Shown: piece by piece, positions 18,365 to 30,200 of the stretch | How positions within the stretch are numbered: position 1 is the first letter of the stretch | How the letters are laid out: every line of letters begins with the position of its first letter | Assembly (NCBI RefSeq): GCF_003350325.1 | Contig: NZ_QLYZ01000005.1 | Span: 207,750 to 271,749 of the forward strand | Reading direction: 5' to 3' | From: Vibrio rhodolitus | GTDB lineage: Bacteria; Pseudomonadota; Gammaproteobacteria; Enterobacterales; Vibrionaceae | DNA: 64,000 bases | Position numbers and translations under genes: made by a program | Notes under the pieces: generated by a model | The model's database searches: none | Seen by the model: only the letters and a program-made list of their open reading frames with translations | What the model was told of the DNA's origin: nothing

Positions 18365-19273
18365 ATGGTGTCTAAAGTGACGGTTGGTCCGCAAGGACCA
18401 GATTTATCAGAACTAGTGCAAGGCTATTGGCGCCTAGCAGAATGGGGGATGACACCTCAGCAGCGCCTAACATTTTTGAAGCAGCACATCGATTTGGGTA
18501 TTACTACAGTCGACCATGCTGATATTTACGGTAATTACGAGTGTGAGCAGCTGTTTGGCGAAGCGCTAAAGCTCGATCCTTCGGTTCGCAATCAGATTGA
18601 AATTGTGACCAAATGCGATATTAAACTGTGTAGCGATAAGTTCCCAGAGCGCAAGGTTAATCACTACGATACCAGTGCCGCTCATATTTACGAATCGGTA
18701 AACAACTCACTAAGCCGCTTAAATATCGAGCAAATTGATCTATTGCTCATTCATCGTCCTGATGTTTTGATGGATGCCGATGAAGTGGCAGAGGCTTTTG
18801 CTGAGCTACACAAAGTCGGTAAGGTGAAGCACTTCGGTGTGTCAAACTTTTCTCCTGCTCAGTTTGACTTGCTACAGGACAGAGTACACAAACCATTAGT
18901 TACTAACCAGGTAGAGATTAACCCACTTAACTTTGATGTCGCCCATGACGGTACGCTTGATCAACTGCAAAAAGCGCGCATTCGTCCTATGGCGTGGTCA
19001 TGTTTAGGTGGCGGTGCCATTTTTAGTGGTGAAACAGCGCAAGCGAAACGAGTGCGTGAAGAGTTAGAACTAATCCGTGTTGAGGTTGGCGCTAACTCAA
19101 TTGATGAAGTGATTTATGCGTGGGTGCGTAAGTTGCCATCAAAACCGCTACCAATCATTGGGTCAGGCAAAATTGAGCGTGTTGAAACAGCTATCAATGC
19201 CTTGAGTATTGAGTTGACGCGTGAGCAATGGTACCGAGTTTGGGTTGCCTCTAAAGGGCACGGTGTGCCATAG
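18365..19273 (+). CDS. Aldo/keto reductase family oxidoreductase
   Basis: A 302-residue NADPH-dependent reductase of the YdhF-like AKR group. Catalytic residues fit the family: DHADIYG (Asp and Tyr), VTKCDI (Lys) and LLIHRPDV (His), with the C-terminal nucleotide-binding PLPIIGSGKIERVETAI. It reduces carbonyl compounds in the cytoplasm; the natural substrate is not known. A strong AGGAGGG Shine-Dalgarno supports the ATG at 18365. Monocistronic, with a terminator that also faces the EAL gene. Confidence 0.88.
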   Translation: MVSKVTVGPQGPDLSELVQGYWRLAEWGMTPQQRLTFLKQHIDLGITTVDHADIYGNYECEQLFGEALKLDPSVRNQIEIVTKCDIKLCSDKFPERKVNHYDTSAAHIYESVNNSLSRLNIEQIDLLLIHRPDVLMDADEVAEAFAELHKVGKVKHFGVSNFSPAQFDLLQDRVHKPLVTNQVEINPLNFDVAHDGTLDQLQKARIRPMAWSCLGGGAIFSGETAQAKRVREELELIRVEVGANSIDEVIYAWVRKLPSKPLPIIGSGKIERVETAINALSIELTREQWYRVWVASKGHGVP

Positions 19274-19304
19274 AGAGCGAGCTAAGCGTATTCTTTATTG
19301 ATAT

Positions 19305-19330
19305 GAGCCAGCCTTTGCGCTGGCTTTTTT
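19305..19330. terminator. Terminator between aldo/keto reductase and EAL gene
   Basis: GCCAGC/GCTGGC hairpin and T run on the plus strand; the T run reaches the last bases of the converging EAL gene. Confidence 0.8.
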
Positions 19331-20921
19331 ACGCCGCGGTTTCTGCCGCTGGCGTATAGTTATCCTGCTCACTTATTTTCAGCAGTGCTTCTGGTCTTAC
19401 TGGATAAGAGTAGTAATAGCCTTGGATATAACTCACACCAAGCCCACGTAAGATTTCTATCTGCTGCTCAGTTTCTACACCCTCGGCGATTACTTTCATA
19501 TTAAGTTCTTTCGCTAGCTGGATCATAGAGACAAGGACTGGCGTAATATTTGACTCAGAGTACAAGCTCTTGATGAACACTTGGTCGATCTTCATAACTT
19601 GGAATGAGTGTAAGCGAATGAAATTAAGCCCAGAATACCCGGTACCAAAATCATCAATTGCCAGCTTAAATCCAAGCGCACGTATACAAGTTAGGTTGTT
19701 TAACGCACTGTTAAGTTGTTGCTTATCGAGATCGATACTTTCCGTCACTTCCAGCAAAATACTGTCAACAAAGTGAGGGTATTGCTCGGCGAATTGGGTC
19801 AAGCTATCTAAGAAGTGACCATCGATCAGAGAGATACGACTAACATTGACGCTGACGTATTTAGACTCTTGATAACTTGGGTTAGCATGGAGAAAATCTG
19901 CCACCATAAACAGCATTTTTTCTGTGAGTGAATCTATTACCCCTAGATTTTCCGCCAAGGGAATAAACACCTCAGGTGAAATTCTGCCCTGCGTGGGATG
20001 ATTCCAACGCACCAACGCTTCACTTCCCACCACCTGATTATTGTCAATATCAACAATCGGCTGTAGATACAGTTCAATCTCATTGTTGCGAATCGCACTA
20101 AGCAAGGTGTATTCCATTGAGCGTTTAGCAAGCAATTGATAACCAACAATTAAATAGAGTAGCGAACAGATGGATGCAACCAGAATCGCTTGCCATAAAT
20201 GGGCGAAATAGTGGTATTGATAAGTGCCTAAGGTTGGCTTTAGCTCAATCTTAAATGGGTAATGCTGAGAGTCAAAGGTCAAGCTTTCTGTATAGTCAGA
20301 TTGCGCGCTACTGCCCTGAGTAAGTTCATAGTTGAGTATAGTCAGGCGATACTGGTACTCACGTGCTTTTAGGTATTGCGCAATCAGATTGGAAAAGCGC
20401 TCGGGTGGCAGCAGTGCATTGAGACCGAGGGAGTTGTCTACGGAGGCGTAAATGAAGAAAGTGGATATGCCACTTTTAGAGTTGCCAATGGAAATAGTGA
20501 CTTGGTTTTTTGAGTCACTAATACGATCTAAAATAAGGTTTGATAACTTAATGCTGCGTGGACCTTCATTGCTGGTGCAGACAACATAACCATCACGGTA
20601 GATGCCAACTTCCTTGATAAATCGTGAGTTAAATGCGTATTCGCGTAAGCGTAGTTTGTCTTGAGGAGAACAGTTTGCACTGACGGTACCATTTAAAGCG
20701 ACCAGTTCATGTGCCACTTTATCAATGTAGTTATCGAGTAAATTAACGATCTCTTGCCCATCGTGCTTGATGGCTTTTTGTGTGTAGTAGTAGTTACCCA
20801 GTAGCGAGAAGGCAAACGCGAGCAAAAAAATAACGACCACTGGCATTAAGTTTGGCAAATGGCTAAATGTGCTTTTTCCTAAGCTTGTCGCGTTCGTCCC
20901 AGTCGTGTTTGGTGATCTCAT
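19329..20921 (-). CDS. Membrane c-di-GMP phosphodiesterase (CSS-motif sensor plus EAL domain)
   Basis: A 530-residue protein with an N-terminal helix (LPNLMPVVVIFLLAFAFSLL), a periplasmic region containing the CSS-type pattern ANCSPQDKLRLREY with a later cysteine in VVCTSNEGP, a second helix near residue 245, and a C-terminal EAL domain. The EAL domain is catalytically complete by motif: SEALVRWNHP, VNVSRISL, LLEVTES, LAIDDFGTGYSG, MKIDQVFIKSL and AEGVETEQQ. In enterobacterial relatives the periplasmic cysteines form a redox-sensitive disulfide that controls hydrolysis of c-di-GMP. It is divergent from the giant adhesin gene, suggesting local control of adhesin retention or expression through c-di-GMP. 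Confidence 0.88.
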   Translation of the reverse strand: MRSPNTTGTNATSLGKSTFSHLPNLMPVVVIFLLAFAFSLLGNYYYTQKAIKHDGQEIVNLLDNYIDKVAHELVALNGTVSANCSPQDKLRLREYAFNSRFIKEVGIYRDGYVVCTSNEGPRSIKLSNLILDRISDSKNQVTISIGNSKSGISTFFIYASVDNSLGLNALLPPERFSNLIAQYLKAREYQYRLTILNYELTQGSSAQSDYTESLTFDSQHYPFKIELKPTLGTYQYHYFAHLWQAILVASICSLLYLIVGYQLLAKRSMEYTLLSAIRNNEIELYLQPIVDIDNNQVVGSEALVRWNHPTQGRISPEVFIPLAENLGVIDSLTEKMLFMVADFLHANPSYQESKYVSVNVSRISLIDGHFLDSLTQFAEQYPHFVDSILLEVTESIDLDKQQLNSALNNLTCIRALGFKLAIDDFGTGYSGLNFIRLHSFQVMKIDQVFIKSLYSESNITPVLVSMIQLAKELNMKVIAEGVETEQQIEILRGLGVSYIQGYYYSYPVRPEALLKISEQDNYTPAAETAA

Positions 20922-21268
20922 TGAAAGCCGATTTTATTACTCTAGATGAATATTCAGTGTGCAGTTAACAGTAAAAGATTGGTGTCTTTTTGACCTCATA
21001 TTTCGTTCTAAATACTTAAAAAACGAGAGTCGTTTGTTAACGGGGGAGAAGATAATCCAAACCCTAGTAATATTAAAGCTCTAAAGTCGTATTTATACAG
21101 ACGAACTTCCCCATTTATCTCGTTTCCAAGACTATACTTAACATAATGCAAAACATGTCACTTTAATTTGTGAAATGTAACCCAAACCAGAAAAAATTTG
21201 TTACATTAGAGCTGATAAAAACATCAATAAAATAACAACTTATTAAGTTCAAGATTTCGGGGGATAGT
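20922..21268. promoter_or_regulatory. Divergent control region of the EAL gene and the adhesin
   Basis: 347 bp without a gene. It holds an 8-bp inverted repeat, AATGTAAC at 21174-21181 and GTTACATT at 21200-21207, about 65 bp before the adhesin start. A GGGGGA Shine-Dalgarno lies just upstream of the ATG at 21269. The region is AT-rich and must contain both promoters; the factor binding the repeat was not identified. Confidence 0.5.
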
Positions 21269-24200
21269 ATGGACGAGCAAGTTCTTATCGAGGGAACAAA
21301 AGTCGTCAAAGTCGTGGGTGAAGTGATCGCGATAGACAGCCATGGAAAGGCACGAGTTCTGGCCGTCGGTGATGTGCTCAAAGCTAACGAACTGATTGTG
21401 ACCGCCAAAAACTCTAGTGTTGAGTTGACCGAGCAGGTTGAGGTGGTTGATATCCCAGAGAACTGCGTTGCTTGTGGTGATGAGCAAGGTACCCTTAACA
21501 CGGCTCTTGTTGATGGCTCAATCTCATTCGACCTCGGGCAAAATGGTGACTTCAACGTTGATGACATCGAAGCAATTCAAGCGGCAATTTTAGCAGGGGA
21601 AGACCCGACTGAAATTTTAGAAGCTACTGCTGCCGGTGGTGTGCTTGGCTCAGCAAACGCAGGTTTTATCACAGTAGAATTCAACAACCCGGAAGTGTTA
21701 GCTCAAACATTTTTTGAAACCTCAGGGATAGCGCGAGACCAAATAGACGACCCCGAAGACGATGGTAGAGGTTTAGTGTTTGCCGCTGGTGGTGAGTCAA
21801 TATCCGAACTGCTGATCGAGGGAGACCTAGATGCCATTGATGGCTACCCAACCTCGATAACCAACAAGGTTTTGATTGAAGCGGGTGACTTACCGCTCGA
21901 CGCGGACAGTTTTGTCCCTGAAGCAAACTCTCTAACTGCACTACTCAACGAACTTAATACAGACATTACTGCCTCAGGACAAGACGTCCTTTTCACTTAC
22001 GATGCTAGCCAAAATGCTATTGTTGGTACTGTCGGTGCCGATGAAGTGCTCAAAATCGATATAGATACCAGTAATCTGGGTAAAAATGTCGAACTCTCCT
22101 TAACCACCACACTAAATCAGCCTATTGACCACGTGCCAAGTGTTGGCGGTGGTAACGTTGCTCTGATTAATGATCAGATCGTCGTCTCTTTCGACATTAC
22201 AGGTACTGACAGCGGTGGTAACGCGATTCGCTCTCCAATCGCAGCAACTGTAACCATTGTGGATGGTGATGATCCCGATATCGCTCAAGTCCCTAGCGTG
22301 ACAGTGAATGAAGCCAACCTGACCGATGGTACGGACACAAATATTGCTGAGACCGTCAAAGGTAACATGGTTGATATGGGGCTTGGCAGTGACCAAATCG
22401 CCCAATATCGTCTCGATATTTCTCAGTTTAATCAGCAAGGGGCTCTCAAAGCTCACGGCGAGACGATAGTCATTACCGAAGTAGATAATGGCGACTCAAG
22501 TTTTACTTATACTGGCGCAACATCGTCAGGTCCGGTGTTTACCATTGAAGTAGAGCCAAGCGGGGATTACACCTTTAGCTTACTCGAGCCCATTGACCAC
22601 GCCCAAGGAAGTGATACCACCACGATCAGTTTACCTATCACAGCCACAGATTTTGATGGTGATACCGCACAAGGTTTACTGCCTATCATTATTCTTGATG
22701 ATAAGCCTCAGTTCACCGGATTTACTGGGCAAACTGAGGTGGACGAAGATGACTTAACCACTTCTTCGGTTCCGGGCTCTGACCCTGACAAAGAAACGAC
22801 CATCATCAACGGTAACTTTGTGATTGAACAGGGAGCAGATGGCGTAAAGAGTTACCAAATCGATACCACGTCCCCAGATATCACCACGCTTAAATCTGGC
22901 GGTGAAGCACTGAAATGGAGTGATGACTCGCCAGTTCAAAGTGGGACGCAGTTTACGTATACCGCGGAAACAGTCTCTGGTGAAACGGTATTTACCTTGA
23001 TATTCGACACCAATGACAACAGCTACCGTTTTGAATTATCTCAACCTCTTGATCATGCCACGGCAGATGGCGAGAATGAGCTGAATATTGGTTTTAATAT
23101 CAGTGCGACGGACTTTGACAACGATACAACAGCGCCGCAAACCCTCACGATCAAGATCACCGATGATATTCCAGAGATCACTAACGTTGAGCCGTTAAGT
23201 GTTGATGAAAATGATTTACCGCTTGGCACAGATGGTAGTGGCAGCTTGACTGCAAGTGGAGATTTTACCACTACGCAAGGTGCAGATGGGGTTGTTCTCT
23301 ATCGCATTGACCCGGCGACTAATCCTGTTGCAGGGTTAACTTCGGGTGGTGTAACCATCACGTTAGATTCCCCAGTGATTGATGCTACCAGCAACACTTA
23401 TACCTATACGGCTAAAGCAGGCAGTGCCGAAGTATTCGAACTAACCTTAAACGCCGATGGCAGTTACACCTTTGAGCTGAAACAGCCAATTGATCATCAA
23501 ACAGGTACTGACAGCGAGTTAATTAACTTTACTATTCAAGCGCAAGACCAAGATGGCGATTTAAGTCCAATTGTTTTGCCTGTGACGATTAATGATGATT
23601 TGCCTGTGCTGAATGGTTTTACTGGGCAAACCGAGGTTGATGAAGATGATCTTAACACCAGCGCTCATCAAGGTTCAGACTCGAGTAAAGAATCGACATC
23701 AATCACCGGCAACTTTGATATTAAAGAGGGTGCCGATGGGATCAAGAGCTACCAAATTGATACTGCCTCACAGGATCTTGCTAGCTTAAAGTCCGGTGGT
23801 GAAGCGCTGAAGTGGAGTGATGACTCGCCAGCACAAAGTGGAACACAATTTACCTATACTGCTGAGACCGCTTCTGGTGAAACCGTGTTCATCATGGTGT
23901 TTGATACCAATGACAACAGCTACAGCTTTAATTTAATCAAGCCACTGGACCACCCAACGGCTGATGGTGAAAATGATATCGAAATTAGTTTTGATATCAG
24001 TGCAACCGACTTTGATAACGACACCACCGCCCCTAAAACGCTGACGATCACCGTTAAAGATGATGTTCCCGAAATCACAAACGTCGAGCCGCTCAGCGTT
24101 GATGAAAATGACTTACCTCAAGGCACTGATGGAACGGGTGACCTGATTGTCGGTGGAGACTTTACTACCACACAGGGCGCCGATGGCGTAGTACTGTATC

Positions 24201-27200
24201 GTATCGACCCGACAACTAACCCAGTCGCGGGTTTAGCTACGGCTGGCGTTTCGCTTACTCTTGATCCGCCGACTATTGATGGCAACAACAACTACACCTA
24301 TGTAGCCAAAGCGGGCACGGTTGAGGTGTTTAAGCTCACACTGAATGCTGATGGCAGTTATACCTTTGAGTTAAAACAGCCAATCGATCACCAAGATGGA
24401 GAAGATAACGAGTTAGTTAACTTTACTATTCAAGCGCAAGATCAAGATGGCGATCTTAGCCCGATTGTCTTGCCTGTCACGATAAACGATGACGCGCCAG
24501 TCATTGGTGGTTTTACTGGGCAAACGCGAGTAGATGAAGATGATTTGGATAACACCAGTCATCAAGGTTCAGACCCTGACAAGGAATCAACGTCGATTTC
24601 CGGCAACTTTGTGATTAAAGAAGGTGCTGATGGTGTTAAAAGTTATCAAATAGAGTCTACCTCGCCAGATATCGCTACGCTGAAATCCGGAGGTGAAGCA
24701 CTTAAATGGAGTGATGATTCTCCAGTGCAAAATGGCACTCTGTTTACTTATACTGCGCAGACAGCGTCTGGTGATGCGGTCTTTATCATGGTATTTGACA
24801 CCAATGATAATAGTTACCAATTTGACTTGTTAAAGCCACTTGATCACCCTGAAGCTGATAACCAAAACGATATTGAAATTGGTTTTAATATCAGTGCTAC
24901 TGACTTTGATAACGACACCAGCACGGCGCAAACGCTGACCATTACTGTGGTTGATGACATTCCAGAGATCACCAACGTTGTGCCGCTTAGTGTTGACGAG
25001 AATGACTTGCCGCAGGGCACAGATGGAACCGGCAGTCTTACCGCAAGTGGCAATTTCACCACCACTGAAGGTGCCGATAAGGTCGTGTTATATCGCATTG
25101 ACCCGACGACCAATCCTGTATCTGGCTTAGAGTCGGGTGGTATTGCGATTACACTTGGCACACCTATCATTGATAGCAGCAACAATACTTACACTTATGT
25201 TGCCAAAGCAGGCACAGTCGAAGTGTTTGAGTTGGTTCTAAACTCTGACGGCAGCTACACCTTTGAGTTAAAACAGCCGATTGATAATGTGACCGGTGAA
25301 AGTAGCGAGCAAATTGACTTTACTATCCAAGCGCAAGATCAAGATGGTGACTTAAGTTCAATTGTTCTGCCTGTCACGATTAACGATGACGCGCCAATCA
25401 TCAACGGTTTTACTGGTCAAACCCAAGTTGATGAAGATGATTTAACTACCGCCGATGTCGAGGGTTCAGACCCAACCAAAGAGTCCACCGTAATCAAGGG
25501 CAATTTCGATATTGCTGAAGGTGCCGATGGGGTCAAGAGCTTCCAAATTGAAGGAACCTCCCCAGATATCACTACGCTTAAGTCAGGTGGCGAGGCGCTC
25601 AAGTGGAGCGATGATTCTCCTGTGCAAGCTGGCACTCAGTTTACTTATACAGCAGAGACGGCTTCTGGCGATGCGGTGTTCACCATGGTGTTTGATACCA
25701 GTGATAACAGTTATAGCTTTAGCTTACTTCAGCCACTGGATCACCCGATTGACCTGACTGAAGCTGAAAACGATATCGAGATTGGTTTTAATATTTCGGC
25801 AACGGATTCTGACAATGATACCAGTCCACCGAAAACTCTAACCATTAAAGTTAAAGATGATGTTCCTGAGATCACCAATGTTGAGCCACTTAGCGTCGAC
25901 GAAAATGATCTACCTTTAGGTACAGATGGTTCCGGTGATTTGCTAGTTGGCGGTGATTTCACCACCACAGAGGGTTCTGATGGCGTAGTACTTTATCGCC
26001 TCGATCCTGCAACTAATCCGATCGCAGGTTTAGAGTCGGGCGGTGTGGCAATTACGTTAGATTCCCCAGTCATTGATCCAACTACCAATAGCTACACGTA
26101 TGTCGCGAAAGCGGGCACAGTTGAAGTGTTTAAGCTGACGTTAAATGCTGATGGCAGCTATACCTTTGAGTTAAAACAGCCGATTGATCATGCCGATAGC
26201 GAGAACAGCAAGCAGCTTCAATTTACCGTTCAAGCACAAGATTTCGACGGGGATTTAAGCTCGATTATTCTGCCAGTCACCATCAATGATGATGCACCGA
26301 CCATCGACAGCATTTCTATACCCGCTTATGTGGATGAGGATGATATCCCTACTGTAGGCTCAGACTCGACCCCAGAATCGAATTCGACTAGCGGTACCTT
26401 CACTTTTACCGCTGGTGCTGACGGGATTAAATCGGTGGTGATTGCTAACCAAGATACTGTGTTAGATTCACTCACCTCTGGTGGTGAAGCTCTCAAGTGG
26501 AGTGATGGTTCACCAGTTCAGGTTGGTAACCAGTTTACTTACACCGCAGAAACTGCATCGGGCGAGTCAGTGTTTACTGTCGTATTTGATATTGATACGA
26601 AAAGTTACCAGTTTACGTTGCTTAAAGCGCTCGACCATCCGGTCGATTTGGCTGACCCGCAAAACAGCCTTTCCATTGGTTTTGAAGTTAGCGTGGTCGA
26701 TTTTGATAACGACCAGAGTGCGCCGCTGCCGCTTGATATTACCGTCATCGATGATATTCCACTGATCAACTCAGCAGATCGTTTAAGCGTAAACGAAGAT
26801 GATCTCAAAGCAGGTTCAAGCCCTGACGCTAGTGCGTTAACTGACAGTGGCAGCTTTAACACCACCCAAGGTGCCGACTCGGTTATTAAATACAGCCTTG
26901 AGTCGACTACCGATCCCGTCGCTGGGCTTAAATCTGGCGGAGTGGATGTGACGATTGGCGCGCCAGTTATCGATGCAACTACTAACCAATATGTCTACAC
27001 GGCGAAAGCCGGCAGTGTTGATGTGTTTGAACTCACGCTAAACGCTGACGGTAGTTATAGTTTTAAATTGCTGGCGCCAATTGACCATGCTGAGAATTCG
27101 GATTTAACGACCCTCAGTTTCACCGTTGTCGCCGAAGATAAAGATGGTGATACCAGTAAGCAAACGGTATTTGTTGATATTAATGATGACAAGCCGTCGT

Positions 27201-30200
27201 TAACAGGCACTACTGGTGACACTAGCGTGGATGAAGATGACATTCCAGGCATTGGCTCAGACGGTAACAAAGAAAGCACCACCATTGGTGGTCAGTTCAC
27301 CGTGGTCGAAGGCGCGGATACTATCGCTGATTACCAGATCACCAACCTCGATACAGTATTAGATCAACTCTCATCTGATAACCAAGGGTTAGTGTGGGAT
27401 ACAGTAATTGAATCTGGCAACACGGTAACACATACCGCGGTGACTGAGACTAGCGGTGACACGGTGTTTACTCTGGTGTTTGATACTGCCAACAATACGT
27501 ATTCGTTTACCCTCGTTCAGCCGTTTGATCATGCGCCTGTGCAAGGGCAAAACCTACAGCCGATTGATTTTGATATCAAAGCGGTGGATTTTGATGGTGA
27601 TGAAACAGGCGAAACCACTTTGACGATCGATGTGGTCGATGATGTGCCGCGTATCGCTAACCGCAGCATTGAAGTCACTGAGGGTGAGACGAGCAGCACT
27701 AACGTTAATATGTTTGGTCGCCCAGGAGCGGATGGCGCAGAAATTACTCTAGTTGAAGCCAACAGCACCGCAGACTCGCAAATCCGATTCCAACTGGCTG
27801 ATGGCAGCTATGTGGAAAGCATTGATCCAAATAGCATCACTACGACAGTGACTGTGGTAGAGATGCGTCCTGATGGCAGCGGTGGCTTTAATTACGAGCA
27901 ACTAGGTTCGCTTGAGATCCGCCCTGACGATTCTCAGCGTGGGCGCTTCTTGTTTACGCCAGTCACAAACCTTGCTCATGATGGTGGCGAGCTTACCTTT
28001 AGTCTCAATGTCACAGCCACTGATGGTGACCAAGATACATCGGTGAAAACCTATACCGTAACCATCTTTGATAAAGATGCGGAAATAAAAACCGCTGAAG
28101 TGACGACGTTCGAAGATTCAGGACGTTCAGATACGCTCACCTTTGATCCTGCGATTAGCAACAGCAATGCCGAAGATAACCAAACTGGGTTAGCCGTTGA
28201 GCCAAGCAAAATTACCTTAACGGTTGATTTGTTTGATATTGATAACGATGAAAAAATAGGTGATGTGGTGATTGGCCCTGGCACTTATAACGGTCAGTTC
28301 TATTTCTACGATGCCGCAACGTCAACTTACAAAGCGCTCACGGTACAAGCTGACGGCAGTGTATTGCTATCAAGTGGTGATGTGGTTCAAACCATTGGCA
28401 GCGATAACGTTGCTACGTTAAATAACCTCTACTTTGTGCCAGATAGAAACTACTCATCCAGCGATGCAGGTTTTGATGTACCGATTTCTGTCTCGATTTT
28501 AAATAGTGGTGTAGCCGATCATACCGTGACGTCCCAGCTACATATTGAGGTAGAAGCAGTCGCCGATATTGCGACTTGGAATACGAGCAATACCCAAGAA
28601 CGTTATTCGATTGTCGAAGATGATGCTAATGCTGTGCTTAAGCTTCAGGCTGAAACTCAAGACACCAGTGATCCGGAAACGATCACCTATCGCTTGGAAG
28701 TGACCTCAGGTCAAGGTGACTTTGTTCTGGAAAATGGGGCAGGACAGCCAATTAGCGAGGTATCTCCGGGCGTTTATATTATCGAAGCTGTGGATATTGA
28801 TGATGTTCAGGTTAATCCTGTGGATCATTTTGCTGGGGCGATTACCTTTGATGTCTATGCGTTAACAAAAGAGAACGATAACCCGCTGGCGACCAAAGAT
28901 ACTGCCGAATCGGCAGTGCAAAAGTTAGTTATCAACGTTGCACCAAGCGCTGACCAAGGGTCGTTTAGTGTCAGCCGTATCACTATTTTTGAAGACAATG
29001 CTGCTAATCAAGACACGGTTGACCCTGAAACCGATCATTTAGATTTCACTTTGGATAAAGTGATCACTCTAGGTTCTACCGATGATATTGATACCGTTGG
29101 TGACAACTCTGAAAGCCAGTTTGTTGAGTTAACCAACTTTGTCCAAGAAAATGGTGACCCGCTGGTGGGGTATGAAGTGCGCTGGATTGGCACTGGCGAT
29201 AACCCAATTGTTGAGGTTTCACCAGGTGTTTATCAGATCCCACAAGAAGCATTGCGATTTGTGGAAGTTCAGCCGCCATTGCACAGCAATGAGAACTTTA
29301 GCTTTGACGTACAAGGCTTCGTTAAAGATACCGCGACGCTAATCGATCCTGCTGGTAACCCTTACCAAGCGGTGGATATCAAGCCAATGGCAGATCCGAA
29401 AACCGTCAACGTGACAGTCAAAGGGGTTGCTGATATCCCATATCTGCCTGATGTGCCAGAGGAGCCAGCAACAGGGCCGGAGTTGGGTAAATGGTACCAA
29501 TATGACGATGGCTCTGGGATTTTCGGCGCGCAGGTGACGATTGATGAAAGCACGGAGGCGAAAATAAGCTTCGCGGTATTGTCTGGTGAAGAGCAAGATG
29601 GCGTGGTTGATAAGTCAGAGTCACTGTCTGCGATCTTGAGTAATATTCCTGATGATGTTGAGCTGCTTGATGCGAACGGCGGTACTATCGACTTAGTGTA
29701 TGTTGGCGAAGGTCCTAATGGCTCGCTTTACCAAGCCAATATCACGCAAGATGAATACGACGCGGGCATTACTATTCGCCCTACAAAATACTCGACTGAC
29801 GACATCATCATTGATGCCAAAGTGATTGTTACAGAGAATGATGGTCATGTGCGTGAGATTGATGGCAAGCTTCGCGTTAATATCGAACCTGTCATTGAAG
29901 CCGGTGGCGCGACGCACACTTATGACGCCTCGGTGACTGGCCGTGAAGACACCTTTATCAAAGTGCCATGGAATGTTACTGCCGATCCGGACAATGCGCC
30001 TGATAGTCAGCCAACGGCTAATGGCAGAGACTACGAATACGTTACCAAAGTTGTGATAGAAGGCTTTCCTCCGGGCAGTGATGTTGAAATTAATAACCAA
30101 GTTTGGAGTGATTTCCCTGGTGCGAGTTTTGACGGTTCGACATTAACCATCACTGGGTTAGATCAATCGACAGCGGCACCAAGTATTAGTGTTAAGCCGC

